A stretch of 9,751 nt of DNA. Source: Hyphococcus sp. Lineage in GTDB: Bacteria; Pseudomonadota; Alphaproteobacteria; Caulobacterales; Parvularculaceae. The notes beneath the pieces were generated by a model. The model was not told the DNA's origin. It searched no databases and was given only the letters and a program-made list of their open reading frames with translations. A program made the translations under genes and the position numbers. Positions 1 to 6,803 of this stretch are shown in pieces (positions within the stretch are counted from its first letter, which is position 1; every line of letters starts with the position of its first letter). The stretch lies in assembly GCA_021604585.1 (NCBI GenBank), contig BQJG01000089.1, positions 1 to 9,751 on the forward strand. Direction: 5' to 3'.

Positions 1-7
1 CGTCTGA

Positions 8-93
8 TGGTGCCCAGGAGAAGACTCGAACTTCCACGTCCTTACGGACACCAGCACCTGAAGCTGGCGCGTCTACCATTCCGCCACCTGGGC
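8..93 (-). tRNA. tRNA-Leu (anticodon CAG)
   Basis: Read on the minus strand this is a complete class II tRNA. The acceptor stem GCCCAGG (93 to 87) pairs with CCTGGGC (18 to 12), followed by discriminator A and an encoded CCA (10 to 8). The D arm pairs GCG with CGC. The anticodon stem CCAGC/GCTGG closes the loop TTCAGGT, which puts anticodon CAG at 60-58. A long variable arm with stem GTCC/GGAC and loop GTAA is typical of leucine tRNAs, and the T loop is TTCGAGT. The anticodon reads the leucine codon CUG. Encoded CCA means no CCA addition is needed during maturation. Its 3' end lies 7 bases from the window edge, so the terminator and any element integrated at the 3' end would be outside the window. 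Confidence 0.97.
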
Positions 94-106
94 AGGTGGA
101 GGCGGC

Positions 107-135
107 TGATTACGGGCGTATGAGGGCGATGTCAA
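107..135 (-). promoter_or_regulatory. Probable sigma-70-type promoter of tRNA-Leu
   Basis: On the minus strand a perfect -35 hexamer TTGACA (135 to 130) is followed, after exactly 17 bases, by TAATCA (112 to 107), a poor match to a -10 box. The tRNA 5' end begins 13 bases further on, so transcription would start a few bases before the mature tRNA, as is usual for tRNA genes. The position and the perfect -35 box support the call; the -10 box is the weak point. Confidence 0.55.
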
Positions 136-433
136 TTGAACGCGAACATTAAAGGCGCCAGCAATGAAGCAACCGTCTTTTGTGGGCGGAGCCTGAAAGT
201 CTCACCTGGCGGCGCCAAGGAAGCGCTCATAGATCGGCGCCGAGGCTTCTGGACAGCGCCGGTAGGGCATTGTGGCAGGCTAGTCGGGCTAAGTCTGGTT
301 TTCAGCTCTCGCTCGTTCAACGGCAATGTTTGTGGTTGCGGCGGCTTTGCGGGATGAAATCTCCGGCGCTAAGCACGTGACGCCAAGGCAAAAATCCGAA
401 GATTGTCCCGGCGGCGAAATTCGGATAGGCCGA

Positions 434-451
434 ACGCTATTCAAATAGCGT
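434..451. repeat. Perfect 7-base inverted repeat with TCAA loop
   Basis: ACGCTAT (434-440) and ATAGCGT (445-451) are perfectly complementary around the loop TCAA. The structure ends 26 bases before the Shine-Dalgarno sequence of the NDUFA9-like gene. No run of T follows on the plus strand, so it does not look like an intrinsic terminator. It could be a hairpin in the 5' leader or an operator for a dimeric regulator. Only the symmetry is seen; the function is inference. Confidence 0.4.
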
Positions 452-477
452 CCGCCGCTCGGGTTAGGCAGACGCGC

Positions 478-483
478 AGGAGG
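478..483 (+). promoter_or_regulatory. Shine-Dalgarno AGGAGG fixing a GTG start at 492
   Basis: A full AGGAGG lies 8 bases before the GTG at 492. It settles that the NDUFA9-like protein starts with GTG, directly before the residues TGKLAVVFGG of the dinucleotide-binding fold. Confidence 0.85.
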
Positions 484-491
484 CGAGTGAC

Positions 492-1460
492 GTGACGGGA
501 AAACTGGCTGTAGTCTTTGGCGGGTCCGGCTTTGTAGGGCGCAATGTCGTGCGCGAGCTGGCGCGGCGCGGATGGCGGGTGCGGGTCGCTGTGCGCCGGC
601 CGCACCATGCGCAATTTCTCCGGCCGATGGGCGCTGTCGGACAGATCCAGCTCAAACAATGCAATGTCCGAAATCAGCCGTCGATCGCCGATGCAATACA
701 CGGCGCAGACGTGGTGATCAATCTGGTCGGCATTTTGTTTCAGTCCGGCTCGCAGAAGTTCCATTCGGTGCAGGCGAGGGGCTCAGCCATGATCGCCGAT
801 CTTGCGGCGAAGGCTGGCGTCAAAACCTTTATACAGCTTTCGGCGATCGGCGCCGATGAGACAAGCGACAGTCTTTATGCGCGCACCAAAGGCGAGGGCG
901 AGCGCGCGGTTCGTGAGGCGATTGCAAGCGCGACGATTATTCGCCCATCAATCATTTTTGGACAGGAAGATTCGTTCTTCAATAAGTTTGCGACAATGGC
1001 GAGTTACCTTCCTGCGCTTCCCTTGATTGGCGGCGGCAAAACGAAGTTTCAGCCAATATATGTCGACGATGTCGCGGACGCCATTTGTGAGGCGTTGACG
1101 CGACCTGAAGCGGCTGGAAAGACCTATGAGATTGGCGGCCCGCGCGTTTATACTTTCCGTGAGCTGATGGAACTGATGTTGAAAGAAACCGGTCAACGCC
1201 GAATTTTAGCGCCTATTCCATATGAGATCGCATTTTTGATGGGGTTAGGCGCAGAGATTGCTGGCCACGCGCCGTTCATTGAGCCGCCGCTGACGCGCGA
1301 TCAGGTCAAGTTGCTCAAGCACGATAATATAGTCGATATGAGTGGCGCAGTCGGAACGGTTGCGGATCTTGGCGTTGAAACGCACACGGTTGAAGCGATC
1401 ATGCCATCCTATATGGTGCGCTACCGCCGCTATGGACAGTTTGCTGAGCAGGCGGCCTAG
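492..1460 (+). CDS. NAD(P)-binding atypical SDR, complex I NDUFA9-like subunit
   Basis: This 322-residue protein belongs to the atypical short-chain dehydrogenases related to NDUFA9, the NADPH-binding accessory subunit of respiratory complex I. In alphaproteobacteria such proteins are annotated as the 'complex I NDUFA9 subunit family'. The N-terminal Rossmann motif GGSGFVG is at residues 10-16. The central strand INLVG is at 76-80, QLSAIGA at 115-121, and a Tyr129-x3-Lys133 pair follows. FQPIYVDDVADAI (186-198) and YEIGGP (212-217) are characteristic of the family. There is no signal peptide or membrane segment, so it should be cytoplasmic and could bind the inner face of the membrane. It starts at GTG and is translated alone; its neighbours are not nuo genes, so context does not confirm a complex I role. 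Its stop overlaps that of galE. Alternatively it may be another NAD-dependent epimerase/dehydratase-like protein; the family call is firm, the physiological role less so. Confidence 0.85.
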   Translation: MTGKLAVVFGGSGFVGRNVVRELARRGWRVRVAVRRPHHAQFLRPMGAVGQIQLKQCNVRNQPSIADAIHGADVVINLVGILFQSGSQKFHSVQARGSAMIADLAAKAGVKTFIQLSAIGADETSDSLYARTKGEGERAVREAIASATIIRPSIIFGQEDSFFNKFATMASYLPALPLIGGGKTKFQPIYVDDVADAICEALTRPEAAGKTYEIGGPRVYTFRELMELMLKETGQRRILAPIPYEIAFLMGLGAEIAGHAPFIEPPLTRDQVKLLKHDNIVDMSGAVGTVADLGVETHTVEAIMPSYMVRYRRYGQFAEQAA

Positions 1461-2491
1461 CTCTTATATCCGTTCGGATTTTGACTTTGCCAGCGCCAGT
1501 GATCGGCGCACATTTCATCAATGGATTTTTCCGCGCGCCAGCCGAATAATTTTTTGGCGCGATCGGCATTGGCGTAAATCTCTGCGATGTCGCCATCGCG
1601 TCGCGGCGCGATTTTATAAGCTATGTCGCGGTTTGACGCGCGCTTAAAGGCGGCGATTGATTCGAGAACGGAGTATCCCTTTCCGGTTCCGAGGTTAATG
1701 TCGATGGCGCAGCCGGCCTGTTGTTTCGCCAGATAATCCAACGCCGCTACATGTCCGCGTGCGAGATCACAGACATGAATATAATCGCGCACGCCAGTGC
1801 CGTCCCGGGTAGGGTAGTCGCCACCGAATACGGAAAGCTGGTCGTGCTTGCCGACCGCGACTTGCGCGATGAAGGGGAACAGATTGTTGGGAACGCCATT
1901 GGGGTCTTCGCCGATCCGCCCCGATGGGTGTGCGCCCACCGGATTGAAGTAGCGTAAATTCACGACACGCCATTGATCATCCGCGCGGGCGAGGTCTTTT
2001 AACATTTCTTCAATGAAAAACTTTGTGCGTCCATAAGGGTTCGATGGTGCGTTTGATCCGCTCTCGTCCACCGGGTTTTCATTGCCTTCGCCATACACTG
2101 TGGCGGAGGACGAAAAAACGATGGTTTTCGCATCGGCGGCTTCCAGCGCCTCAATAAGCGTAAGGGCCGCGCCCAGATTGACGCGATAATAGCGCGCAGG
2201 GTCAGCAACAGATTCGCCCACAGCCTTAAGTCCCGCAAGGTGCACTGCGCCGCTCGGATTGAATTCCTTTACCGCATTGACGATTGTTTCCCGCTCAGCT
2301 TCGTTCGCCATATCAGCTTTGAGCAGCGTCACATCTCCCTTTGCAAGTTCTCGAATCCGCTGCACAGCCTCCGGGTGAGAGTTGGAAAAGTCGTCAATGA
2401 TCAACAGCGCGTCGCCGCGTGTTAAAAGTTCGACGCAGACATGGCTGCCGATATAACCGGCGCCGCCAGCGACAACGGTGCGCTGTGTCAT
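1457..2491 (-). CDS. galE: UDP-glucose 4-epimerase
   Basis: GalE interconverts UDP-glucose and UDP-galactose with bound NAD, supplying galactosyl units for polysaccharide and envelope glycans. At 344 residues it is close to the 338 of the E. coli enzyme. GGAGYIGSH (9-17) is the NAD-binding motif. FSSSATVYG (126-134) contains the catalytic Ser129, and NPYGRTK (151-157) the Tyr153-x3-Lys157 pair. Family blocks RYFNPVGAHPSG (180-191) and DGTGVRDYIHV (230-240) are intact. By hand alignment the position of E. coli Tyr299, which limits the size of the sugar acyl group, is Ile305 here, so activity on UDP-GlcNAc is possible but unproven. Its ATG overlaps the TGA of the upstream guanylyltransferase gene (ATGA), with GAGGA about 6 bases before it, so translation is probably coupled. 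It is the last gene of the operon and ends tail-to-tail with the NDUFA9-like gene. Confidence 0.95.
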   Translation of the reverse strand: MTQRTVVAGGAGYIGSHVCVELLTRGDALLIIDDFSNSHPEAVQRIRELAKGDVTLLKADMANEAERETIVNAVKEFNPSGAVHLAGLKAVGESVADPARYYRVNLGAALTLIEALEAADAKTIVFSSSATVYGEGNENPVDESGSNAPSNPYGRTKFFIEEMLKDLARADDQWRVVNLRYFNPVGAHPSGRIGEDPNGVPNNLFPFIAQVAVGKHDQLSVFGGDYPTRDGTGVRDYIHVCDLARGHVAALDYLAKQQAGCAIDINLGTGKGYSVLESIAAFKRASNRDIAYKIAPRRDGDIAEIYANADRAKKLFGWRAEKSIDEMCADHWRWQSQNPNGYKS

Positions 2492-3540
2492 AACAAATCC
2501 TCACGGCCGCGGCGTTTCAATTCGTCGGCGAGTTTGCGAATGTCTTGTGCGCAATCGCGGCGTGCGACCAGAATGGCGTCGCCAGTCGCAATAATAATGA
2601 GATTATCGACACCAACAGCGCCAATCACGGGGCCTTCCGAATGCAGGATCAGATCGTTGCAGTTCACCAGCAAATGCCTGCCGGCGTCAGCGGCGCTTGC
2701 GGTTTCATTCCAGCCTCCAATATCGCTCCACCCCACATCGACTGGCGCCACGACGGCGGCCTTGTCAGTCTTTTCCATGACGGCGTAGTCAATGGAGTTG
2801 CTTGCCGTCTGGCTAAAGGCGGCGTTGTCGAGCAGGCGAGCAGCCCCTTGCCGCGCGGACTTTTCGAGCGCGTGCACTGCGCCGACAGCAATATCTTTTG
2901 CGTGCTGCTGCATGGCGGCCAGCATAGCGTTGGGACTAAACAGAAAAATTCCTGCATTCCAGTAAAAATCTCCGCTCTCCAGATAGGAGCGCGCTGTCTC
3001 TGCATCGGGCTTTTCTTTAAACGCTGCAACGTTGAACACGCCGGGCGATAATTCCTGCGCAGACTGAATATAACCGTAGCCGGTATGCGCGCTTACCGGT
3101 TTGATGCCGAATGTCACGATCCGGCCATCGGTGCTTGCAGCTGCTCCCTTTGTGATCGCGTTTCTGAAGGCGTTAGCGTCTTCAATGTGATGATCGGCAG
3201 GAGAGAGAAGAATTTGCGCATCGGGATTTTCGGCGGCGCCCCATGCAGCGGCCACAGCGGCTACAGCCGCGGTGTTTCGCGGGCAGGGTTCAAGGATGAT
3301 ATCTGCCGGCGCAACGTCAATTGCGGCCAATTGTTCGCTCACCAGTTGGGCATGATCATGTCCGGCAATGATCAGCGGCGCAGCGAACTGTTTTCCGCCA
3401 TCGGAAAGCCGCAACACGGTTTCCTGAAACAGCGATTTGTCGGTAACAAGATTGAGAAATTGCTTCGGCCGCGCACGGCGCGATAAAGGCCACAATCGCG
3501 TGCCCGCGCCGCCCGACATGATGACCGGTTGAATGATCAC
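2488..3540 (-). CDS. manC: Mannose-1-phosphate guanylyltransferase, single-domain form
   Basis: The enzyme makes GDP-mannose from GTP and mannose-1-phosphate in the cytoplasm, for O-antigen, capsule or other mannose- and fucose-containing glycans. From the GTG start it is 350 residues. The nucleotidyltransferase signature GGAGTRLWPLS (10-20) is followed by PKQF (25-28). EPCPRNTAA (84-92), PADHHIED (114-121), FKEKP (174-178), WNAGIF (194-199) and VGWSDIGGW (269-277) are all typical of the family. It stops right after the nucleotidyltransferase part. The C-terminal cupin (phosphomannose isomerase) domain of about 470-residue bifunctional enzymes is absent, which fits a separate isomerase gene just upstream. 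I chose GTG at 3540 over ATG at 3546: the AAGGA motif is 7 bases before GTG but only 1 before ATG, and GTG gives the same 4-base overlap (GTGA) as the next junction. The ATG form would add two residues. No phosphomannomutase gene is in the window. Confidence 0.92.
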   Translation of the reverse strand: MIIQPVIMSGGAGTRLWPLSRRARPKQFLNLVTDKSLFQETVLRLSDGGKQFAAPLIIAGHDHAQLVSEQLAAIDVAPADIILEPCPRNTAAVAAVAAAWGAAENPDAQILLSPADHHIEDANAFRNAITKGAAASTDGRIVTFGIKPVSAHTGYGYIQSAQELSPGVFNVAAFKEKPDAETARSYLESGDFYWNAGIFLFSPNAMLAAMQQHAKDIAVGAVHALEKSARQGAARLLDNAAFSQTASNSIDYAVMEKTDKAAVVAPVDVGWSDIGGWNETASAADAGRHLLVNCNDLILHSEGPVIGAVGVDNLIIIATGDAILVARRDCAQDIRKLADELKRRGREDLL

Positions 3541-4709
3541 GCGCATTTCCTTTTACTCAGGTAAGTTTCTGCTGCAATGACGGCTTCCAATAGATGATAG
3601 ACAATACTGGCGGGAACGTCTTGCGCAATTGCGGCGCCATGCCGGTCAAACTCATCAATCCATAGGCCTGCTCGATCAACCTTCAAATATGTACCGAACA
3701 TAGCGTCAATGAGCTTGGCCGCGCGTGCGCTGGCCGTGGCGTCTCCATTTGCAGCTTGCACGAGGCAGGCTCGCAAATATTCAGTTTGGGGCCAAAGCCG
3801 TTTGGCGCCCGCTACAGGTTGTTTGCTGACCTCAACTTCATTATTCACAAAACCGTGGAAAGTAAGGTCTTCGCCGATACTGGCGCCTTGGCGATAGAGC
3901 ACGGACCGCTCGGCCCCGTAATCTTCTGTGGAAAGTGCTTCAAAGCGGCTCAATAACCATACCCATTCAAACATGTGTCCCGGCTCGATCCGCCGGTCCA
4001 GGTTGTTATGGTTCAGCGTCTCGTCAAAGCGTTCATGAATGACGCCGTTGGCTTGATCATAAAATGCTGAAAAGCATGGGTCGATAATATGACGCGCATA
4101 ATCAAAATATTGCCCGTTCCGGGTTGCTGCGAAAAGCGCCATGAATGCTTCAAACAAATGCATATGCGGGTTCTGACGGCGAGGCAGTTCATTTTGGTCG
4201 CTCTCTAACCATCCGCCGTGAGGAGAGGAGAGTTCACTGTCGATGAAGGCGAGCGTTCTGTCCGCCAAGGCCAGCGCACGGTCATCCTGAACAGCTTGCC
4301 AATGCGACGCGCAAGCGAGCAGCAAGAAAGCCTGATCATAGAGATCGCGCCGGTCATCAAGAACAGCGCCGTCATAAGACAAGCGATGAACGCATCCGCG
4401 CGCACCTGCGTTGGGGCAGGCATGGTTGAGAAAAAAATCAAAGCCTTTTACGGCGATGGCTTCAGCATTCGGGTTCCAGCCGCGCAGCGCAGCTTGGCTG
4501 AAGACATGAATTTGCCGGGCTTGGGTTCTTGTTCTGCGAGGGCGGCTGAAGGACGGCGCGGCGTCAAACGTCAGCGCTTCATAAAATCCGCCACGCGCAT
4601 CATCATATCCGTGTGCCGCCCATAGAGGCAGCGCCGTCTCACAAAACCAATGGCGCAAACGCGCCAAAGCCGCGGCAAAGTCTTTCTCATATGCGCTATT
4701 GTCGTTCAT
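3537..4709 (-). CDS. AGE-family isomerase, probably mannose-6-phosphate isomerase
   Basis: This 390-residue protein belongs to the N-acylglucosamine 2-epimerase (AGE) superfamily, an (alpha/alpha)6-barrel fold that houses epimerases and isomerases of free or phosphorylated sugars. Visible family features are RTQARQIHVF (61-70), DLYDQAF (122-128), NPHMHLFEAFM (180-190), EPGHMFEW (242-249), WPQTE (306-310) and a C-terminal YHLLEA (371-376). His182, His184, His245 and His372 are candidates for the barrel's acid/base residues. From memory, the Sinorhizobium mannose-6-phosphate isomerase belongs to this family. Together with the guanylyltransferase gene that follows, and that enzyme's lack of its own isomerase domain, this suggests fructose-6-phosphate to mannose-6-phosphate conversion. 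N-acylglucosamine 2-epimerase or cellobiose 2-epimerase activity cannot be excluded. The gene lies 44 bases after glmS with no terminator between; AGGG sits about 4 bases before the ATG. There is no signal peptide, so it is cytoplasmic. Confidence 0.85.
   Translation of the reverse strand: MNDNSAYEKDFAAALARLRHWFCETALPLWAAHGYDDARGGFYEALTFDAAPSFSRPRRTRTQARQIHVFSQAALRGWNPNAEAIAVKGFDFFLNHACPNAGARGCVHRLSYDGAVLDDRRDLYDQAFLLLACASHWQAVQDDRALALADRTLAFIDSELSSPHGGWLESDQNELPRRQNPHMHLFEAFMALFAATRNGQYFDYARHIIDPCFSAFYDQANGVIHERFDETLNHNNLDRRIEPGHMFEWVWLLSRFEALSTEDYGAERSVLYRQGASIGEDLTFHGFVNNEVEVSKQPVAGAKRLWPQTEYLRACLVQAANGDATASARAAKLIDAMFGTYLKVDRAGLWIDEFDRHGAAIAQDVPASIVYHLLEAVIAAETYLSKRKCA
3547..3554 (-). promoter_or_regulatory. 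Ribosome binding site deciding the GTG start of the guanylyltransferase
   Basis: On the minus strand AAAAGGAA (3554 to 3547) lies inside the end of the upstream isomerase gene. Its AGGA core is 7 bases from the GTG at 3540, a normal spacing, but only 1 base from the alternative ATG at 3546. Confidence 0.6.
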
Positions 4710-4753
4710 GAAGCCCTGTTTAAGGCGCGTTCCATGTGACGCCTAGGTATTCG

Positions 4754-6580
4754 CTATTCAACCGTGACTGATTTCGCAAGGTTTCGCGGTTGATCGACAT
4801 CGGTGCCTTTTGTTGTGGCGGTGAAATAGGCGAGTAGCTGAACGGGGACCGCATATACAATTGGCGATAACATTGGATGGGTCTTCGGTGTTTCGATTGT
4901 CGCCCAGGCCTTTCGGCCGGCCTTGGCGATGCCATCCTTGCAGGAAATCATCAGCGCCTTGCCGTCACGGGCCATCACTTCCTGCATGTTGGACACGGTC
5001 TTTTCGAAATGCGCATCCATTGGCGCAAGGACAGCAATGGGCAGATGTTCATCAATCAAAGCAATCGGACCATGTTTTAGCTCGCCGGATGCATAGCCCT
5101 CTGCATGTATATAGGAAATTTCCTTGAGCTTAAGTGCGCCTTCAAGCGCCATCGGATATGAAACGCCGCGGCCGATATAAAACACGCCGGTCGCTTTCGC
5201 GATGTCGCGGGCGATCAGTTCGATGTTATCGCTTTGCTTCAGGGCTTCAGTTACGAGCCGCGGCAGTTCCAGCAGGCTGGAAACCAGCGATTTTTCTTCG
5301 TCAATGGAAATAACGCCGCGCGCGCGCCCGGCGGCGATTGCAATGCACGCAAGCGACACGAGCTGACAGGTGAAGGCTTTGGTTGACGCCACGCCGATTT
5401 CAGGACCAGCCGCCATCGGGAAAATGATATCGGCTTCGCGTGCGATCGAAGACTCAGGAACATTGACTACAGTTGCAATCTGCTGGCCATGGGCCCGCGC
5501 TTCGCGCAGGGCCGCCAGCGTGTCGGCTGTCTCACCTGATTGGGAGATAAACAACGCGCCGCCATTTATGGTCCAGGGCACGTCGCGATAACGAAGTTCA
5601 GACGCAACATCGATCTCAATCGGAAGGCGCGCCCATTTTTCAAACCAGTATTTTGACACCAGCCCTGCGTAATAGGCGGTGCCGCAGGCGGAAATGGTGA
5701 GCCGGTCCAGCGCCGCAAAATCAAAAGCGCCACTGGGCAATTTAACGCACATATTTGTAGTATCGACATAGCGTGAAATGGTGTGCGCGATGACTTCAGG
5801 CTGTTCGTGTATTTCTTTCGCCATAAAATGACGGTGGCCTTCTTTGTCGACCATGCCGTGCGAGGCAGTGGAGATTTTTTCAGTGCGCTCAACTTTTGCG
5901 CCGTTTTCGTCGCGAATATTGATGGTCTCACGCGTCAACACCGCCCAGTCGCCTTCTTCGAGATAGGTGATGCGGTTGGTGAAGGGCGCGAGCGCATAAG
6001 CGTCGGAGCCTAAAAACATTTCGCCGTCGCCACGGCCGATGGCGAGCGGGCTTCCTTTGCGGCCACAGATCAGCAGATCATCTTCACCTGAAAAAATCGC
6101 AGCGAAAGCAAAGGCGCCGCGCATGCGGGCGATGGCTTTTTTGAAAGCATTCGCCGGCGACATGTTTTCGTTTTCGAGATAATGCGTAATGAGTTGAGGG
6201 CAGACTTCTGCGTCAGTTTCAGATTCGAAGACAACGCCCTTGTCTTCAAGTTCGCGGCGGAGCTCAGCAAAATTTTCAATAATGCCATTGTGGACGACGG
6301 CGACGCGGTGCGTTGCATGCGGGTGGGCGTTGGTCTCATTGGGGGCCCCATGAGTCGCCCAGCGCGTATGGCCAATTCCGGCCGGGCCGGGAAGCGGGCT
6401 GGCCGCCAGCGCCGCATCGAGATTGGCGAGTTTGCCGGGCGCCCGGCGGCGCTCCAGCCGCCCTTCGTTCAACGTCGCAACGCCGGCCGAATCATAGCCG
6501 CGATATTCGAGCCGCTTCAGCCCGGCCAGAATTCGCGGCGCCGCCTCGCTTGAGCCCAGAATTCCAATAATACCGCACAT
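4754..6580 (-). CDS. glmS: Glutamine--fructose-6-phosphate aminotransferase (isomerizing)
   Basis: GlmS makes glucosamine-6-phosphate from fructose-6-phosphate and glutamine. This is the committed step to UDP-GlcNAc for peptidoglycan and lipopolysaccharide. At 608 residues it matches the usual size (609 in E. coli). The N-terminal glutaminase domain starts MCGIIGILG, with Cys2 the nucleophile after Met removal; this fixes the start at 6580. HTRWATHGAP (71-80), HNGIIEN (97-103) and Asp123 complete that site. Two SIS domains follow: SQSGETADTL (346-355) and VASTKAF (397-403) in the first, EGALKLKEISYIHAEGYASGELKHGP (480-505) in the second, with His503. The C-terminal loop DVDQPRNLAKSVTVE includes Lys603, equivalent to the E. 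coli substrate-binding lysine. GAGG lies about 10 bases before the ATG. It leads the minus-strand sugar operon. No glmS ribozyme is expected or seen in the short leader. Confidence 0.98.
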   Translation of the reverse strand: MCGIIGILGSSEAAPRILAGLKRLEYRGYDSAGVATLNEGRLERRRAPGKLANLDAALAASPLPGPAGIGHTRWATHGAPNETNAHPHATHRVAVVHNGIIENFAELRRELEDKGVVFESETDAEVCPQLITHYLENENMSPANAFKKAIARMRGAFAFAAIFSGEDDLLICGRKGSPLAIGRGDGEMFLGSDAYALAPFTNRITYLEEGDWAVLTRETINIRDENGAKVERTEKISTASHGMVDKEGHRHFMAKEIHEQPEVIAHTISRYVDTTNMCVKLPSGAFDFAALDRLTISACGTAYYAGLVSKYWFEKWARLPIEIDVASELRYRDVPWTINGGALFISQSGETADTLAALREARAHGQQIATVVNVPESSIAREADIIFPMAAGPEIGVASTKAFTCQLVSLACIAIAAGRARGVISIDEEKSLVSSLLELPRLVTEALKQSDNIELIARDIAKATGVFYIGRGVSYPMALEGALKLKEISYIHAEGYASGELKHGPIALIDEHLPIAVLAPMDAHFEKTVSNMQEVMARDGKALMISCKDGIAKAGRKAWATIETPKTHPMLSPIVYAVPVQLLAYFTATTKGTDVDQPRNLAKSVTVE

Positions 6581-6644
6581 CTGTCTTCGACCTCGTTTTT
6601 CGCCGCCTGCCTGCCTATAATCCGGCGCACGCGGCTTTATTAAA

Positions 6645-6695
6645 GCAAAAATCTGGCCGGAACGCGGAGAATTGGGCCGGCTGGCCGGTTTTTGC
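6645..6695. repeat. Interrupted inverted repeat with A-tract and T-tract arms
   Basis: GCAAAAA (6645-6651) is perfectly complementary to TTTTTGC (6689-6695). Inside, CTGGCCGG (6653-6660) can pair with CCGGCTGG (6677-6684) as RNA from the plus strand, with two G-U pairs, around a 16-base loop. The GCCGG/CCGGC core pairs on either strand. The two stems are joined by a 1-by-4-base internal loop. The layout of A-tract, GC-rich stem and T-tract resembles a bidirectional intrinsic terminator. It sits upstream of both flanking start codons, where it could act as an attenuator, as the end of a small RNA, or as a DNA-level operator. Confidence 0.4.
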
Positions 6696-6797
6696 GATAG
6701 TTAAGCTGCGGCAGGGAAATTGTACACGGGAAGGGCTGTTTACTTTATGAACGGCTTTGCTATCTCCTCGCCGGTTAACGGGGATATTTGCCACTCC

Positions 6798-6803
6798 GGG
6801 AGG
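6798..6803 (+). promoter_or_regulatory. Shine-Dalgarno GGGAGG fixing the start at 6810
   Basis: GGGAGG lies 6 bases before the ATG at 6810. It picks that codon over the in-frame ATGs at 6720 and 6747, and leaves the signal peptide right at the N-terminus. Confidence 0.8.

Larger units (their letters stand above)
94..491. other. Intergenic stretch without a convincing gene
   Basis: About 400 bases lie between the divergently read tRNA-Leu and the NDUFA9-like gene. The left end carries the tRNA promoter and the right end carries a perfect hairpin and the ribosome binding site of the next gene; both are listed separately. The centre (about 140-430) has short open frames on both strands, but none has a ribosome binding site or a protein-like composition. 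It holds a 10-base palindrome TCGGCGCCGA (234-243) and three GGCGCC sites (154, 211, 236), with no clear meaning. I see no tRNA, no recognisable small RNA and no repeat family. The promoter for the downstream gene must lie here but I could not find a convincing -35/-10 pair. Confidence 0.6.

Noticed and set aside
8..93. tRNA-Leu as an integration site (attB) with a genomic island
   Set aside because: The tRNA 3' end faces the left window edge, so any island would lie outside. No integrase gene and no repeat of the tRNA 3' end is visible in the window.
136..380. Short plus-strand open frames between the tRNA and the NDUFA9-like gene
   Set aside because: No ribosome binding site, low-complexity Arg/Gly/Ser-rich translation with no domain pattern, and overlap with the divergent tRNA promoter. 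They look like chance frames in GC-rich DNA.
2441..3486. Long plus-strand open frames opposite the guanylyltransferase and isomerase genes
   Set aside because: They are antisense to genes with intact family motifs and lack ribosome binding sites or recognisable domains.
6675..6693. Simple plus-strand intrinsic terminator GGCCGGCTGGCCGG followed by T5
   Set aside because: Alone the stem is only about 4 base pairs around CTGG, and no plus-strand gene ends just upstream. The longer interrupted repeat 6645-6695 explains the same bases better.
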